From: Asticcacaulis sp. AC466
GTDB lineage: Bacteria; Pseudomonadota; Alphaproteobacteria; Caulobacterales; Caulobacteraceae
Length of the DNA stretch: 43,030 nt
Assembly: GCF_000495815.1 (NCBI RefSeq)
Contig: NZ_AWGE01000028.1
Span: forward strand, 1 to 43,030
Reading direction: 5' to 3'
Shown: positions 26,486 through 35,063 of the stretch, piece by piece
Layout of the letters: each line of letters starts with the position of its first letter
Numbering within the stretch: the stretch's first letter is position 1
Made by a program: the position numbers and the translations under genes
The notes under the pieces: generated by a model
The model's database searches: none
Seen by the model: only the letters and a program-made list of their open reading frames with translations
What the model was told of the DNA's origin: nothing

Positions 26486-26563
26486 TGAAAAATATCTTAT
26501 CGATTCATAGATACATTGAACGTGCAAGGTAGCATTCGCTCGGCAAAAATGAAAAATATTTCA
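26486..26563. promoter_or_regulatory. A-rich repeated boxes upstream of the IclR-type gene
   Basis: TGAAAAATAT occurs at 26486-26495 and again at 26550-26559, 64 bases apart. The second copy is part of a near-palindrome TGAAAAATATTTCA. They resemble the glcB box only partly. They sit 45-122 bases upstream of the regulator ATG and are plausible autoregulatory sites. The minus strand here also has a TATAAT with no good -35. Confidence 0.35.
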
Positions 26564-26713
26564 CGTTGACCAGCGATTGCTTCTGCGCCTACGCGGGTTT
26601 CATATCTTCGGCCTTAACCTTGGGCCCTATGCCCCCTGTACCCTTAGTCCGCCCACAGTGGCTGGGCCGTCTTAGTTTTATAAAATCCTTATATCTAGGC
26701 CGCACTGTTGCCA

Positions 26714-26728
26714 TGTTGCGGTGCAACA
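26714..26728. promoter_or_regulatory. TGTTGC-GGT-GCAACA inverted repeat before the 51-aa ORF
   Basis: A perfect 6-base stem with a 3-base loop lies 37-51 bases upstream of the small ORF start. The TTGC-N3-GCAACA core resembles boxes I recall for PhaR, the regulator of polyhydroxybutyrate phasin genes in alphaproteobacteria; that link is tentative. It could equally be another dimeric repressor site. Confidence 0.35.
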
Positions 26729-26764
26729 ACATAAAATTGCACGGTTGAGAACGGAGCGCATCTT

Positions 26765-26920
26765 ATGGCATATATCGGGCATGAAACGCCGCTTGTGGTT
26801 TGGCGTGTTAAGCTAATTATCTGGAAAATTGCCGGTTTTTTGGCTAGCCGTATGGGTTTACCTGCGCCAAAGCCCTTGTATCGCGTTAAAAAAGTACGCC
26901 GTCACTATTATCAGCAATAG
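26765..26920 (+). CDS. Unannotated 51-residue basic membrane-like peptide
   Basis: In the roughly 600-base gap between galE and the IclR gene, an ATG at 26765 is preceded by GGAG at an 8-base spacing. It opens a 51-codon frame starting MAYIGHETPLVVWRVKLIIW and closing with VKKVRRHYYQQ before TAG at 26918. Residues about 10-28 form an amphipathic or hydrophobic segment, and the C-terminal 20 residues are strongly basic. An inverted repeat lies upstream. I do not recognise the family. The signal for a real gene is the spacing of the ribosome-binding site plus the peptide's composition; the rest of this gap looks non-coding. Confidence 0.45.
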   Translation: MAYIGHETPLVVWRVKLIIWKIAGFLASRMGLPAPKPLYRVKKVRRHYYQQ

Positions 26921-27052
26921 TGGCAAGCGACGCGGTTGGCATCTGTCGCATAACGCGTTCATTTCGAGTGTCTTGCCAGATGAGCGTCCGCAAGGTCTAG
27001 CTTTTTACGTGCTTTTTATCCTAAAGCGTCACCACACCTTTAGAAACACACC

Positions 27053-28033
27053 CTAATACAATTTGTCTCGCTGCCAGCGCATTGCCGTCCGGATCAGGTT
27101 CGGCAAGTCGCTGTGTTCCGGCGTCCAGTCTAACATTCCGCGGATTTTACCAACATCGGCCACCAAAGCGATTGGATCACCGGTTCGACGAGGTCCAAAG
27201 CTGTGCGGCACCGGTCGTTGCATAACCTGTTCGGCTGTTTGCAGCGTTTCGAGGACAGTCACGCCTTCACCTGTCCCGACATTGAAAACCTGGCTGTCGC
27301 CACCGGCGCGCAGCCGCTTTATCGCTGCGACATGGGCATTTGCTAGGTCGACGACGTGTATATAGTCACGGATCGCGGTGCCATCCTTCGTGTCATAATC
27401 CGACCCAAAGACGGTCAACGGCTTACCGTTTCCTAACGCGGCCTGGCAAATCAGTGGAATGAGGTGCGTTTCCGGTACATGGCTCTCGCCGATTTCGCCA
27501 TCGGGGTCGGCGCCGGCGGCGTTGAAATAGCGCAAGATTGTGTATTGCAGGGGGTGTGCGCCGCTCATCCAGTGCAGCGCCTGTTCAAAGGCCACCTTGC
27601 TTGCGCCATATGGATTTATGGGCAGAAGCGGATGCGTTTCCGGGATGGGCGAGGTTTGAGGTGTGCCGTAGGCCGCTGCCGTGGAAGAAAAGACCAGCGC
27701 ATCAACGCCGCCTTCGATGAGGGCTTCAGTAAACGCCAGGGCAGCGCCAACATTGTTATCATAATATTTGGCGGGTTCGCGCGTGCTCTCGCCGACCAGG
27801 CTGAATGCGGCAAAATGAATGGCGCTCTTGATATCATAGGTTTTTATTGCATTGAGAACGGCAGCTCTGTCGCGCAGATCCGCATGAATGAGCGGCCCCC
27901 ACTTCACCGCAGATTTGTAGCCGGTAACCAGACTGTCAAGTGTTACAGGCAGGTATCCCGCCTTATGCAGCGCTTTGCAGGTCTGTGCGCCAATAAAGCC
28001 GGCGCCGCCAGCAACCAAAACAGCCTCAGTCAT
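27053..28033 (-). CDS. galE: UDP-glucose 4-epimerase
   Basis: Interconverts UDP-glucose and UDP-galactose with bound NAD+. The 326-residue SDR has GGAGFIGAQTCKALHKAG, SSTAAAYG with the catalytic Ser, YGASKVAFEQ (Tyr-x3-Lys), LRYFNAAGADPDGEIGE and RDYIHVVDLANAH. It is at the family's usual length (about 330). It stands alone on the minus strand, with no Leloir partners nearby, and would supply UDP-galactose for the glycan loci. Upstream there is a small inverted repeat (28065-28080). Confidence 0.95.
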   Translation of the reverse strand: MTEAVLVAGGAGFIGAQTCKALHKAGYLPVTLDSLVTGYKSAVKWGPLIHADLRDRAAVLNAIKTYDIKSAIHFAAFSLVGESTREPAKYYDNNVGAALAFTEALIEGGVDALVFSSTAAAYGTPQTSPIPETHPLLPINPYGASKVAFEQALHWMSGAHPLQYTILRYFNAAGADPDGEIGESHVPETHLIPLICQAALGNGKPLTVFGSDYDTKDGTAIRDYIHVVDLANAHVAAIKRLRAGGDSQVFNVGTGEGVTVLETLQTAEQVMQRPVPHSFGPRRTGDPIALVADVGKIRGMLDWTPEHSDLPNLIRTAMRWQRDKLY

Positions 28034-28064
28034 GGGAACCCTGAATTAAGTACGTAGAGTGTCC

Positions 28065-28080
28065 CCCACCCGTAAGTGGG
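28065..28080. promoter_or_regulatory. Small inverted repeat upstream of galE
   Basis: CCCAC (28065-28069) and GTGGG (28076-28080) flank CCGTAA, about 32-47 bases upstream of the galE ATG. It could be an operator, or a hairpin ending the antiporter transcript read from the right, but there is no following U-run. The rest of the 228-base gap shows nothing I can assign. Confidence 0.25.
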
Positions 28081-28261
28081 ATATATCTATCGGGAATATG
28101 TCGCAAATGCGAACAGAAAATAGCGGACGGATGTTAATATGTCTTAAGGCCGGCCAACAACGATTTGGCGCGTCCTTAGGGTTTTCGTCTGAGGTTTCGT
28201 CAATTTCCTTTCGGGCTTAGGCCTGGTAGTGGCCGCCCGAAAACCTATTGTCGGAACTCGA

Positions 28262-29338
28262 TCACAGCCCCATTAGAGACAACATGAGGAAGGTCGCGAA
28301 CAGAACGAAATGGGTGGCGCCTTCAATGGCGTTGGTTTCCCCGTCATGCAGATTGATGGCGGCGACGACCAAGGTCAGGAAGGTCATAACGGTTTGGACC
28401 GGGGTTAGCGCCATGGTGACGGGATGATTGTTGATCAGGGCCATGATCTCGATGGCTGGCACGGTCAGGATGACGGTCGACAACGAAGCGCCCAGCGCAA
28501 TATTGACCACCGGCTGCATGCGGTTGGCAAGAGCGGCGCGTAGGGCGGTCAGTATTTCCGGGCTCGCCGAGATGGCCGCCACCAGAATAGCGGCCACAAC
28601 GGGTGGCACTCCAGTGCCTGTAAGGCCATGGTCCATGGTCTTGGCCATGACTTCGGCTAGTGCGCCGATCAATACCACGCCGACGACCAATAAGGTCCCC
28701 GACATGCGCGCGCTTCCCGCGCGATGGTGATTTGTTTCACCGGTTTCGGCATAGGTATAGCTGAAGAAGTAACTGTGCTTTGTTGTTTGTAAGCGCAGAA
28801 AGCTGCCATATAGGATCAGCATTATAAAGATGGTGAAGACGGAATAGGCCTGCCAGTGCACGTTCGGAATGAATTCCGGGACAATCATTGAGACGCCCAT
28901 CCCTGTCAGTATCATGACGATATACGTATTGCCGGAATCGACATTGTACGGCTGTTCGCCGTAACGGAGGCCGCCCAGAATCGCCGCGAGGCCCAATATA
29001 CCATTCATGTCGAGCATGACTGCCGAATAGATGGTGTCGCGCGCCAATGTTGGAGACGATGTGTGGCTGAGCATCATCACCAGAATGATGACTTCGACCA
29101 GGACGGCGGAAAGGGTCAGAATCATGGTGCCGTAGGGTTCGCCGAATTTTTCGGCCAGCACCTCGGCATGATGAGCGACGCGTAGCGATACCATAATGAT
29201 CGCGACGACCAAGACAGAGGCGGCGATCAGAGAGGCCGCCTGTCCCATTTCAAGGATAGTGTGTTCAAAGGTGAAGGCGATTAGCGCTGTAAGCGCGCCG
29301 ATCAGCAGGTTCTTTTCTTGTTTAAGCATATGCAGCAT
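28262..29338 (-). CDS. ChaA-type calcium/proton antiporter-like membrane protein
   Basis: The 358-residue protein is almost entirely hydrophobic, with about 10-11 membrane helices. Acidic cores recur in the two alpha repeats of the Ca2+/cation antiporter superfamily: KFGEPYGTMILTLSAVLVEV (about 64-83) and ISASPEILTALRAALANRMQ in the second half. It probably exports Ca2+ or Na+/K+ in exchange for protons, as E. coli ChaA does. The first two ATGs (29338 and 29329) are both possible, and neither has a strong ribosome-binding site. It is monocistronic, with 228 bases to galE downstream. Confidence 0.87.
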   Translation of the reverse strand: MLHMLKQEKNLLIGALTALIAFTFEHTILEMGQAASLIAASVLVVAIIMVSLRVAHHAEVLAEKFGEPYGTMILTLSAVLVEVIILVMMLSHTSSPTLARDTIYSAVMLDMNGILGLAAILGGLRYGEQPYNVDSGNTYIVMILTGMGVSMIVPEFIPNVHWQAYSVFTIFIMLILYGSFLRLQTTKHSYFFSYTYAETGETNHHRAGSARMSGTLLVVGVVLIGALAEVMAKTMDHGLTGTGVPPVVAAILVAAISASPEILTALRAALANRMQPVVNIALGASLSTVILTVPAIEIMALINNHPVTMALTPVQTVMTFLTLVVAAINLHDGETNAIEGATHFVLFATFLMLSLMGL

Positions 29339-29764
29339 AAATTCTTAGACGACAGTGATCAGGCAATTGTCAATATGGCCCGCCTGTTCGTTTGTAGTCC
29401 TTCTGGCGTTTCCGTTGACGAGAAGCCTAAGGCCTGCAACCCAGATTGGGCACAATAAAATTATGGAAATACGCGTGCGGAATGAATGTCTTAGAAAAAA
29501 CTCCGTGCAAAATATAGTGTTGACCAAGGTTTCTTTGGCAGAACTGTCAACGGCAGAGTCCGATACAGGGCAGCCACTAAATATCTGCGGCCAGCGTCAT
29601 GCGTTTGAAGCTGTTCTGAAATAGAGATGCTGTGGACATTGTCGCGTAGCAATATGCGTAAAATTGGTTGTAGGATCGCCCGGACAAGCTGTTGTGGGAT
29701 ATGGTTTTTCTTGGATTTGGCGCGGTATTGACGCCGTTGAATTTATAGGTGTCAGGAGAGTGTA
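29339..29764. other. Gene-poor gap between antiporter and VanZ-like gene
   Basis: These 426 bases separate two divergent genes. An 89-codon forward frame (29355-29624) is open, but it lacks a ribosome-binding site and family resemblance. TTGACG and TTGACC hexamers occur but without well-placed -10 partners. GGAGA at the right end is the ribosome-binding site of the VanZ-like gene. I see no RNA gene, repeat or terminator here. Confidence 0.5.
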
Positions 29765-30169
29765 ATGCTAAGCGTCAAGGCCAGCCGGTTCTTACTCTTA
29801 TGTTTCCGGATCATTTTCGTCCTGCTGTGGCTCGCTGTCTGCATCGTAACCCTTGGGCCCTTTCAGGGCGATGAACGCTTTTTCTTCCTGAGCGATAAGG
29901 AAGCCCATGCTCTGGCTTTCTACTGTCTGACCCTATTATTCTTTATGGCGGCGCCAAGAGTCCCCAAGCTCTATATCGGCGGACTTTGTTCGCTTTTTGG
30001 AGTGGCAATTGAAATCATTCAAGGACTTACAGGACGAGATGCTGAATTTGCCGACTGGGTGGCCGATTCTTTTGGCGTCGCCATGGCGCTATTACCGCTT
30101 ATTTTTGCTCGCCTTTATCATCGCCGTATAAGGGGTGACTGGCGACGGGAACGCGCAAAGCGTGGCTAG
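29765..30169 (+). CDS. VanZ-like family membrane protein
   Basis: This 134-residue protein has about four membrane helices. SDKEAHALAFYCLTLLFF and the EIIQGLTGRDAEFADWVAD stretch near 80-98 are the hallmark of the VanZ-like family (acidic/His in helix 2, then E-Q-x(n)-R-x4-D-x2-D). VanZ gives low-level teicoplanin resistance in enterococci. In Gram-negative genomes the role of these proteins is unknown, and they often lie by polysaccharide genes, as here. A basic C-terminus (RRIRGDWRRERAKR) fits an inside end. GGAGA seven bases upstream of ATG 29765 supports the start. Confidence 0.8.
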   Translation: MLSVKASRFLLLCFRIIFVLLWLAVCIVTLGPFQGDERFFFLSDKEAHALAFYCLTLLFFMAAPRVPKLYIGGLCSLFGVAIEIIQGLTGRDAEFADWVADSFGVAMALLPLIFARLYHRRIRGDWRRERAKRG

Positions 30170-30219
30170 TTCTGAACGGACGCTGGCAAGGAGAATAAAT
30201 ATACCCGTTGGTTTGCCTG

Positions 30220-30672
30220 CTATTCGGCGCTCAAATCCGTTTCCATTGCACTCGGGGTCATTGGATTGGCGTAGTGATAAATGCACGTATTTGTCCAGGC
30301 CTGTACGAAGGTCGTATCATAGGTATCTGTAAATTCGGCTATGACCATCTTCGGCTTTGCGATGACCCGCCTATATTGGCCATACTTCCCTGATCCATCC
30401 TTCGTTTTGACTTCGCCACACATGGCTTTTGACCCGTCAGCGAGTACAAATACCTCGATGTTGTTAAATATGGCGTTCTTTGAGTTTGGTAGATTTTGCT
30501 TAACCAGCCTCTCAAGCTGAGACTGGGCCGGATCCCTTTTTACAATTGCAAAATAGCCTATCGTGCCAGCTGCGGCCGTAAGCCCCAAGAATGTCAATAT
30601 GAGCGGCGCATTGCTCCAAATTATCGGCTTCATTGAAGGTATCGCCCTGTGTCCCAAAACCCGCACGCTCAT
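30220..30672 (-). CDS. Membrane-anchored hypothetical protein (about 150 aa)
   Basis: I do not recognise a family. From the ATG at 30672 there is a short basic lead, then one hydrophobic helix (LILTFLGLTAAAGTIGYFAI). A predicted periplasmic domain of about 100 residues follows, with two Cys (in KAMCGEVKTKDG and TNTCIYHYA) that could form a disulfide. AGG six bases before 30672 favours this start; 30633 is an alternative giving 137 residues. It is convergent with the VanZ-like gene, with 50 bases between stops. Function unknown. Confidence 0.6.
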   Translation of the reverse strand: MSVRVLGHRAIPSMKPIIWSNAPLILTFLGLTAAAGTIGYFAIVKRDPAQSQLERLVKQNLPNSKNAIFNNIEVFVLADGSKAMCGEVKTKDGSGKYGQYRRVIAKPKMVIAEFTDTYDTTFVQAWTNTCIYHYANPMTPSAMETDLSAE

Positions 30673-30930
30673 AATACGCCTATTAAGCGTATGCACCCCA
30701 CGCAGTGCAATATAGAAATGTCTATTGAAGACATTTAGGCGCGCGCGCAAGGGCAGTTAACGAATAGTTGCGGGAATATAGAAGCCAGTCCATGTCTGGA
30801 CATCGGCGTCAACGTCGCCCATAAGTAGGTTTAGTGCGTCCGTAGAATTGGCGCCACGTAATCCCAATCGGCGACTGGATCGTGCATTCACAGCTTTTGC
30901 ACACGCGCTAACCGATGGAGAATGGACGGT

Positions 30931-32004
30931 ATGAAAATACTTTTCGCGAACGGAAACGGTTATCCACCTCAAGAGAATGGAGGCATGGAAAATAGTACGG
31001 CCGCGCTGATTGCGCGCTGTATTTCCAACGGCAACGACGCGGCCCTCACTTGCCAGCTTTACGGTGGAGGGGCGTTTGGGCTTGGCGCAAAATTCCAGAT
31101 GAAGCTCTTTAGGCGGAAATTTGCTATCGACCGGCGTATGGGGCATCTAACGATGCGTTCGTGGGACGTGGCAGGCTCAGCAAAAGACGTGGTGTCCTAT
31201 TTCCAGCCTGATATTGTTCTTGCGCAGGGTAATGGCAGCGTAGCTATTGCGCGCGCTATGGAAGCGCAGGGCGTCGCAACCGTGCTTTATTTTCGGCACA
31301 TGGAATACGAGCTTTTAGGCGGTAATCCGGGCAGCTTGCGCAACACCTCTTTCATTGCAAATTCCAACTACACGTCAGACTTTTATCAAAAAATTTCGGG
31401 TGTTCGAAGCGTCGTTATTCCGCCCATGATTGAGGTGGAGAAGTATGCCACCGATGGCCCAAAGGACATGATTACCTTTATCAACCCCAATATTGAAAAG
31501 GGCTATGAAACGGCTTTGGCTATTGCCACGGCTTGTCCGGAGGTCCCGTTTCAATTTGTCGAAAGCTGGAGCTTGCCAGACGAGCGCGTGGATCTTATCA
31601 ACCGGGATATTGCAGGGCTGCAAAACGTAACCTTGGTCCGCCGCTCCAACGACATGCGGGATATTTATGCCCGGACGAAAATCTTGCTGGCGCCCAGTCA
31701 ATGGGAGGAAGCGTGGGGGCGGGTTGCGTCCGAAGCGCATTGCAGCGGGATTCCTGTTATAGGATCCGATTGCGGCGGACTTGGGGAGGCAATAGGGCCG
31801 GGTGGAGTGGTAATCTCACGAGATGCACCGATCGAAGATTGGGTACGATCCGTAAAACTGATATGGAGGGATGTAAACGTTTATGAGCAGCTGTCTGCGC
31901 GTGCCCTCGAATATGCGCGACGTGAAGCGCTTAATCCGGCCTATCAGTATGGTCAGTTGATGGAGGTGGTCGCGGCGAAAAAGGTGGCGTGTCAAGCTGA
32001 ATAA
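30931..32004 (+). CDS. GT4-type glycosyltransferase
   Basis: The 357-residue GT-B protein starts MKILFANGNGYPPQENGGME, the usual GT4 opening with a GG-loop. The donor half shows ITFINPNIEKGYE, RRSNDMRDIYARTKILLAPS, then WEEAWGRVASEAHCSGIPVI with the E-x7-E pattern and GSDCGGLGEAIG. It likely adds one sugar to a lipid-linked intermediate at the inner membrane; donor unknown. I prefer ATG 30931 (GGAG ten bases upstream) over 30922. It stands just left of the second glycan locus and is transcribed in the same direction as most of it. Confidence 0.88.
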   Translation: MKILFANGNGYPPQENGGMENSTAALIARCISNGNDAALTCQLYGGGAFGLGAKFQMKLFRRKFAIDRRMGHLTMRSWDVAGSAKDVVSYFQPDIVLAQGNGSVAIARAMEAQGVATVLYFRHMEYELLGGNPGSLRNTSFIANSNYTSDFYQKISGVRSVVIPPMIEVEKYATDGPKDMITFINPNIEKGYETALAIATACPEVPFQFVESWSLPDERVDLINRDIAGLQNVTLVRRSNDMRDIYARTKILLAPSQWEEAWGRVASEAHCSGIPVIGSDCGGLGEAIGPGGVVISRDAPIEDWVRSVKLIWRDVNVYEQLSARALEYARREALNPAYQYGQLMEVVAAKKVACQAE

Positions 32005-32056
32005 TAGCCGTTGGGGAGTAAATACCCGACGATATCCGCGTGCCTGTGCGCCGAGT

Positions 32057-32347
32057 CTAAAAGATGAGTTTCGCGACAACTACCCAAAAAATGCCACAGA
32101 AGACAACGACGCCGGCCAAGACGAATTTCGCCGGATATTTAGGGCCAACGTCGGGCTCTGGCAGGCTGGCGAATTCTTGAACCAACTGCTGCTGCATTGT
32201 TTGCACAGCGGAGACATTCCCAATATAAGCTTTGGCGTCGCTCACCATTGCCAGATGGGGAGGCTCGTTGACAGAGGCTTCGCCGGTCAAAGTGGTGGTA
32301 TCTACATCGTGGTCAAAGCTTACGGCGGATTTTGCGACGCTTGGCAT
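32057..32347 (-). CDS. Small tail-anchored hypothetical protein (96 aa)
   Basis: This is a 96-residue protein with a hydrophilic N-terminal 70 residues (VSAVQTMQQQLVQEFASLPE may be helical) and a single hydrophobic C-terminal helix (FVLAGVVVFCGIFWVVVAKL). It should be a tail-anchored inner-membrane protein. No family is recognised. It is convergent with the GT4 gene, with 52 bases between stops. The upstream region (about 32415-32440) contains GTTAAC and two further TTAA tetramers, loosely like CtrA half-sites but not with the canonical spacing. Confidence 0.55.
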   Translation of the reverse strand: MPSVAKSAVSFDHDVDTTTLTGEASVNEPPHLAMVSDAKAYIGNVSAVQTMQQQLVQEFASLPEPDVGPKYPAKFVLAGVVVFCGIFWVVVAKLIF

Positions 32348-32623
32348 ACTGATCTTTTCTCTTGTTTGGATAATGGAGCATACCTATCAATGCTTAACGC
32401 TGGAGAAAAATGTAAGGTTAACTCTTAAACATCTGTTTAATGGGCTGCGGCCGTTTAAGAAATCGCCAGTCCATGCAACGGCAAGCGCCCACTGAAAACG
32501 GGGGCGATGTCGGCCGTAAACGCACTCATAGGCGTGTCCAGATTTTCAACTTTAAAGATTAAATTGGCGGTCTTGTCTTGAATCGACCTATTTCCCGCCG
32601 TCAGCGTTTTGTGACCTAAGGTT

Positions 32624-33649
32624 TTAAAGCGTCTCGAGAGGCACTGTCTGGGTCGGGTATTGTGCGTGTCTGTTGCCGTCGAGAAGGTAGCGAAGTGGTC
32701 GTGTGCCCGAATCCGCTTTCTTTTTTGGCAAGATCGCCGATGCCTTATCTATCAAGATGTCTGTGCTGATCTCGATAAAATGTGTCGGACTTGTAAGCAT
32801 TTGTTTGAGTGCGTTGCCCAGGCCGTCGCCTTTCTTTATGTCTAGGACGGTTCTAAGCCTGTATTTTCGGGCAGAATGGTCTCTGTGCCGGCTAATCGCC
32901 TTGACAGCTTGTGAGTGCAGATTCGGCATTTCAATGAGTGCATCGTCTATTTGAACCAGAACGAGATGAGCATGGGTTTTGGGGGTGCTGCTCAGAGAGT
33001 TTGTTCGTTCGATTGCGACATAGCCGCAGTGACTGGTGACGTAAAAACTCGCGCCGTGGCCCAAGCACCGACTGTATAAATCGTAATCCTCGCCGAAGTT
33101 TACGCCTTCGAGGTAGCGAATGCCGTGATCGTCAAGGAACTGCCGTCGCATAACGGGCTTTAAGAATCCGAGCTCCGCCTTCGGTCGAAACAGTCGGGAG
33201 ATGTTGGAGGTGACGAAGTCTTCCAGCGTAATTTTTGTAAAGCTCGGATCAAATTTCTGGATGTTCAGTTCTGTACGGTCCAAAAAACCGTCTTCAGGAA
33301 CGAAACATATATTGTCGGCGACTAAGTCCCAATTGGTCAGGGTCTCAAAAACTTTGAAGCGATTAGGTAAGAAAAAATCATCCGAATCCAGCACCGCGAT
33401 GAATGGTGCTGTGCTGTTCTCTATGGCCACGTTGCGGGCATGTGAACAGCCACGATTTTCGGTGAGTTGAATGATCTTTAACCTGCCTGACCTGTCGTCG
33501 GCGGTGCGCGCTACGCCCACAGTATCGTCCGCGGAAGCATCATCTACGACGATGACCTCAGTAACCCCCTCCTGTTTCAACGCCGAAGAGACTGCTCTGA
33601 AAATAGTGCTTGATGCATTATATGAGGCTATGATGACGGCAATGTTCAT
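32624..33649 (-). CDS. GT2 family glycosyltransferase
   Basis: This inverting GT-A transferase of 341 residues starts MNIAVIIASYNASSTIFRAV. VIVVDDASADDT (about 33-44) binds the nucleotide, and APFIAVLDSDDFFLPNRF (about 85-102) holds the DxD metal motif. LEGVNFGEDYDLYSRCL supplies the late ED motif. Nothing identifies the sugar. It is the only minus-strand glycosyltransferase of the right-hand locus, divergent from the next transferase across a 487-base gap. The last ~100 residues (GLGNALKQMLTSPTHFIEI) are typical C-terminal helices of this group. Confidence 0.88.
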   Translation of the reverse strand: MNIAVIIASYNASSTIFRAVSSALKQEGVTEVIVVDDASADDTVGVARTADDRSGRLKIIQLTENRGCSHARNVAIENSTAPFIAVLDSDDFFLPNRFKVFETLTNWDLVADNICFVPEDGFLDRTELNIQKFDPSFTKITLEDFVTSNISRLFRPKAELGFLKPVMRRQFLDDHGIRYLEGVNFGEDYDLYSRCLGHGASFYVTSHCGYVAIERTNSLSSTPKTHAHLVLVQIDDALIEMPNLHSQAVKAISRHRDHSARKYRLRTVLDIKKGDGLGNALKQMLTSPTHFIEISTDILIDKASAILPKKKADSGTRPLRYLLDGNRHAQYPTQTVPLETL

Positions 33650-34136
33650 GGCTGGTATTTTTGCATGCTTTCAGCTACGTCTGCAACTGCTCCGTATAAC
33701 GGTCTATATTAGGGAGTGTCTATAACGGATACTTGAAAAATGCTGCCAAAAAAGGTTGCCAGCGATATTCGGGCTGCTAACTTGGCTGTGAGCGCGTCGC
33801 GGTCCTGCCTTATCCGGGAATTGTGGTTTTTTCAGTAAAGGCGCCCAATCGGTTTTTCATCTCGCCAAGACGCATGTTTCGGCTTAGATACGCTTGCCAA
33901 TGATCACGCCACGCTAAGGCCGGAATGCATAGGGGCACAAAGGGCTATTTCTTATGATAGGATGGAACAGAAGGTGGGCGACGCAAATTTGTTCCCATGC
34001 GCAAGTCTTTTAGCGTAAACAAGTCTTTTAGCGTAAATTAAAACAATCCACTCGCTAAATTCGCTTTATATTTCGACTTTATTATCTAATATCAGATCAA
34101 TTCAATCTCCTCCGTCCCCGATAACAGACTTAATAA
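33650..34136. other. 487-base divergent intergenic region with tandem repeat
   Basis: It lies between two divergent GT2 genes and should hold both promoters. The right half is A+T-rich and includes an 18-base tandem duplication (34002-34037). I see no open frame worth calling. The gene starting at 34137 has no Shine-Dalgarno sequence in the preceding 20 bases. Confidence 0.5.
34002..34037 (+). repeat. Perfect 18-base tandem duplication
   Basis: CAAGTCTTTTAGCGTAAA occurs twice in direct succession (34002-34019 and 34020-34037). Each unit contains TTTA-GCG-TAAA, an inverted repeat around GCG, so the array presents two dyad-like sites 18 bases apart, 100-135 bases upstream of the plus-strand glycan operon. 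It may be a regulator-binding array or a simple slippage duplication. Confidence 0.85.
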
Positions 34137-35063
34137 ATGACCGACGACGTGCACGTATCAATCTGCGTCTGTACCTATAGACGTGAACATGTGCTCGTCA
34201 CTCTGACGTCACTGTCAACGCTCGAAATCAAAGATGGATGGAGGATGAGGATTATTGTCGCTGACAACGACGTGCGGCCGACAGCGCAGGCGACAATCAG
34301 CGATCATGCCGCCGGTCTCAACCTTAACCTGACCTACCTGCACGCGCCGGCTCATAATATTTCAGTTGCGCGCAATGCATGCCTTGATGAGGCGTCCGGG
34401 GGCTACTGTCTGTTTGTAGATGACGACGAAACGGTCACGCCTGGGTGGCTGAATGCAATGATTTCCCAAGCTAGAGCATCGGATTCTGCCGTTGTTCTGG
34501 GGCCGGTGGAAGCCGTATATCCGGATACTGCACCGGATTGGATAAGGGCTGGCGATACGCATTCGACCTATCCGGTGTTCGTGAAGGGAATCATTCATAC
34601 AGGTTACACCTGCAATGTTCTGTTGAACCTTGCTGCTCCGAGTATCGTTGGGCGTCGCTTTGATCTCGGACGCGGCAAGAGTGGCGGTGAGGACACGCAC
34701 TTCTTTTACGGTGTTTTCAAGGATGGCGGGAAAATCACCTATGCGCCCTCAGCCGTTGTCAGGGAGCCCGTACCGGTGGATCGAGCCAGCTTTAGTTGGT
34801 TGGCGCGGCGGAAATTTCGAGCCGGACAAACACATGGTCGGTTGATCGTCGAAACGCTTGCTCCATCGCTTCCGCGCAAACTCTCGATTCTGGGCGTGAC
34901 CTTTTCAAAGGCACTTTTTTGCGCGTGCGCAGCCGTGCTCAGTAGCTATTCTCGCCCGCGTTTCAATAAAAGTCTGCTAAGGGGCTTGTTGCATCTTGGC
35001 GCAATAAACGGCCTTTTTGGCGGTAAAGAAATTGTCCAGTATGGACAGGAAGAGAATAGATGA
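34137..35063 (+). CDS. GT2 family glycosyltransferase
   Basis: The 308-residue GT-A transferase starts with VSICVCTYRREHVLVTLTSL. It has RIIVADNDVRPTA, the metal motif YCLFVDDDETVTPGWLNAM (about 91-109), and GKSGGEDTHFFYGVFKDGG, the acidic pair near the acceptor site. The family is common in EPS and O-antigen loci; the sugar is unknown. It is the first gene of the plus-strand operon and overlaps the flippase start by 4 bases (ATGA). No ribosome-binding site is visible before ATG 34137, so translation may start without one. Confidence 0.88.
   Translation: MTDDVHVSICVCTYRREHVLVTLTSLSTLEIKDGWRMRIIVADNDVRPTAQATISDHAAGLNLNLTYLHAPAHNISVARNACLDEASGGYCLFVDDDETVTPGWLNAMISQARASDSAVVLGPVEAVYPDTAPDWIRAGDTHSTYPVFVKGIIHTGYTCNVLLNLAAPSIVGRRFDLGRGKSGGEDTHFFYGVFKDGGKITYAPSAVVREPVPVDRASFSWLARRKFRAGQTHGRLIVETLAPSLPRKLSILGVTFSKALFCACAAVLSSYSRPRFNKSLLRGLLHLGAINGLFGGKEIVQYGQEENR

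Noticed and set aside
29355-29624. 89-codon plus-strand frame in the antiporter-VanZ gap
   Set aside because: No ribosome-binding site, no family resemblance, and composition unlike neighbouring proteins.
30757-31146. 129-codon minus-strand frame
   Set aside because: More than half is antisense to the GT4 gene; it has low-complexity Arg/Ser composition and no ribosome-binding site.
32415-32440. TTAA-rich stretch considered as a CtrA site
   Set aside because: The tetramers are spaced 3 and 8-9 bases apart instead of the canonical TTAA-N7-TTAA.
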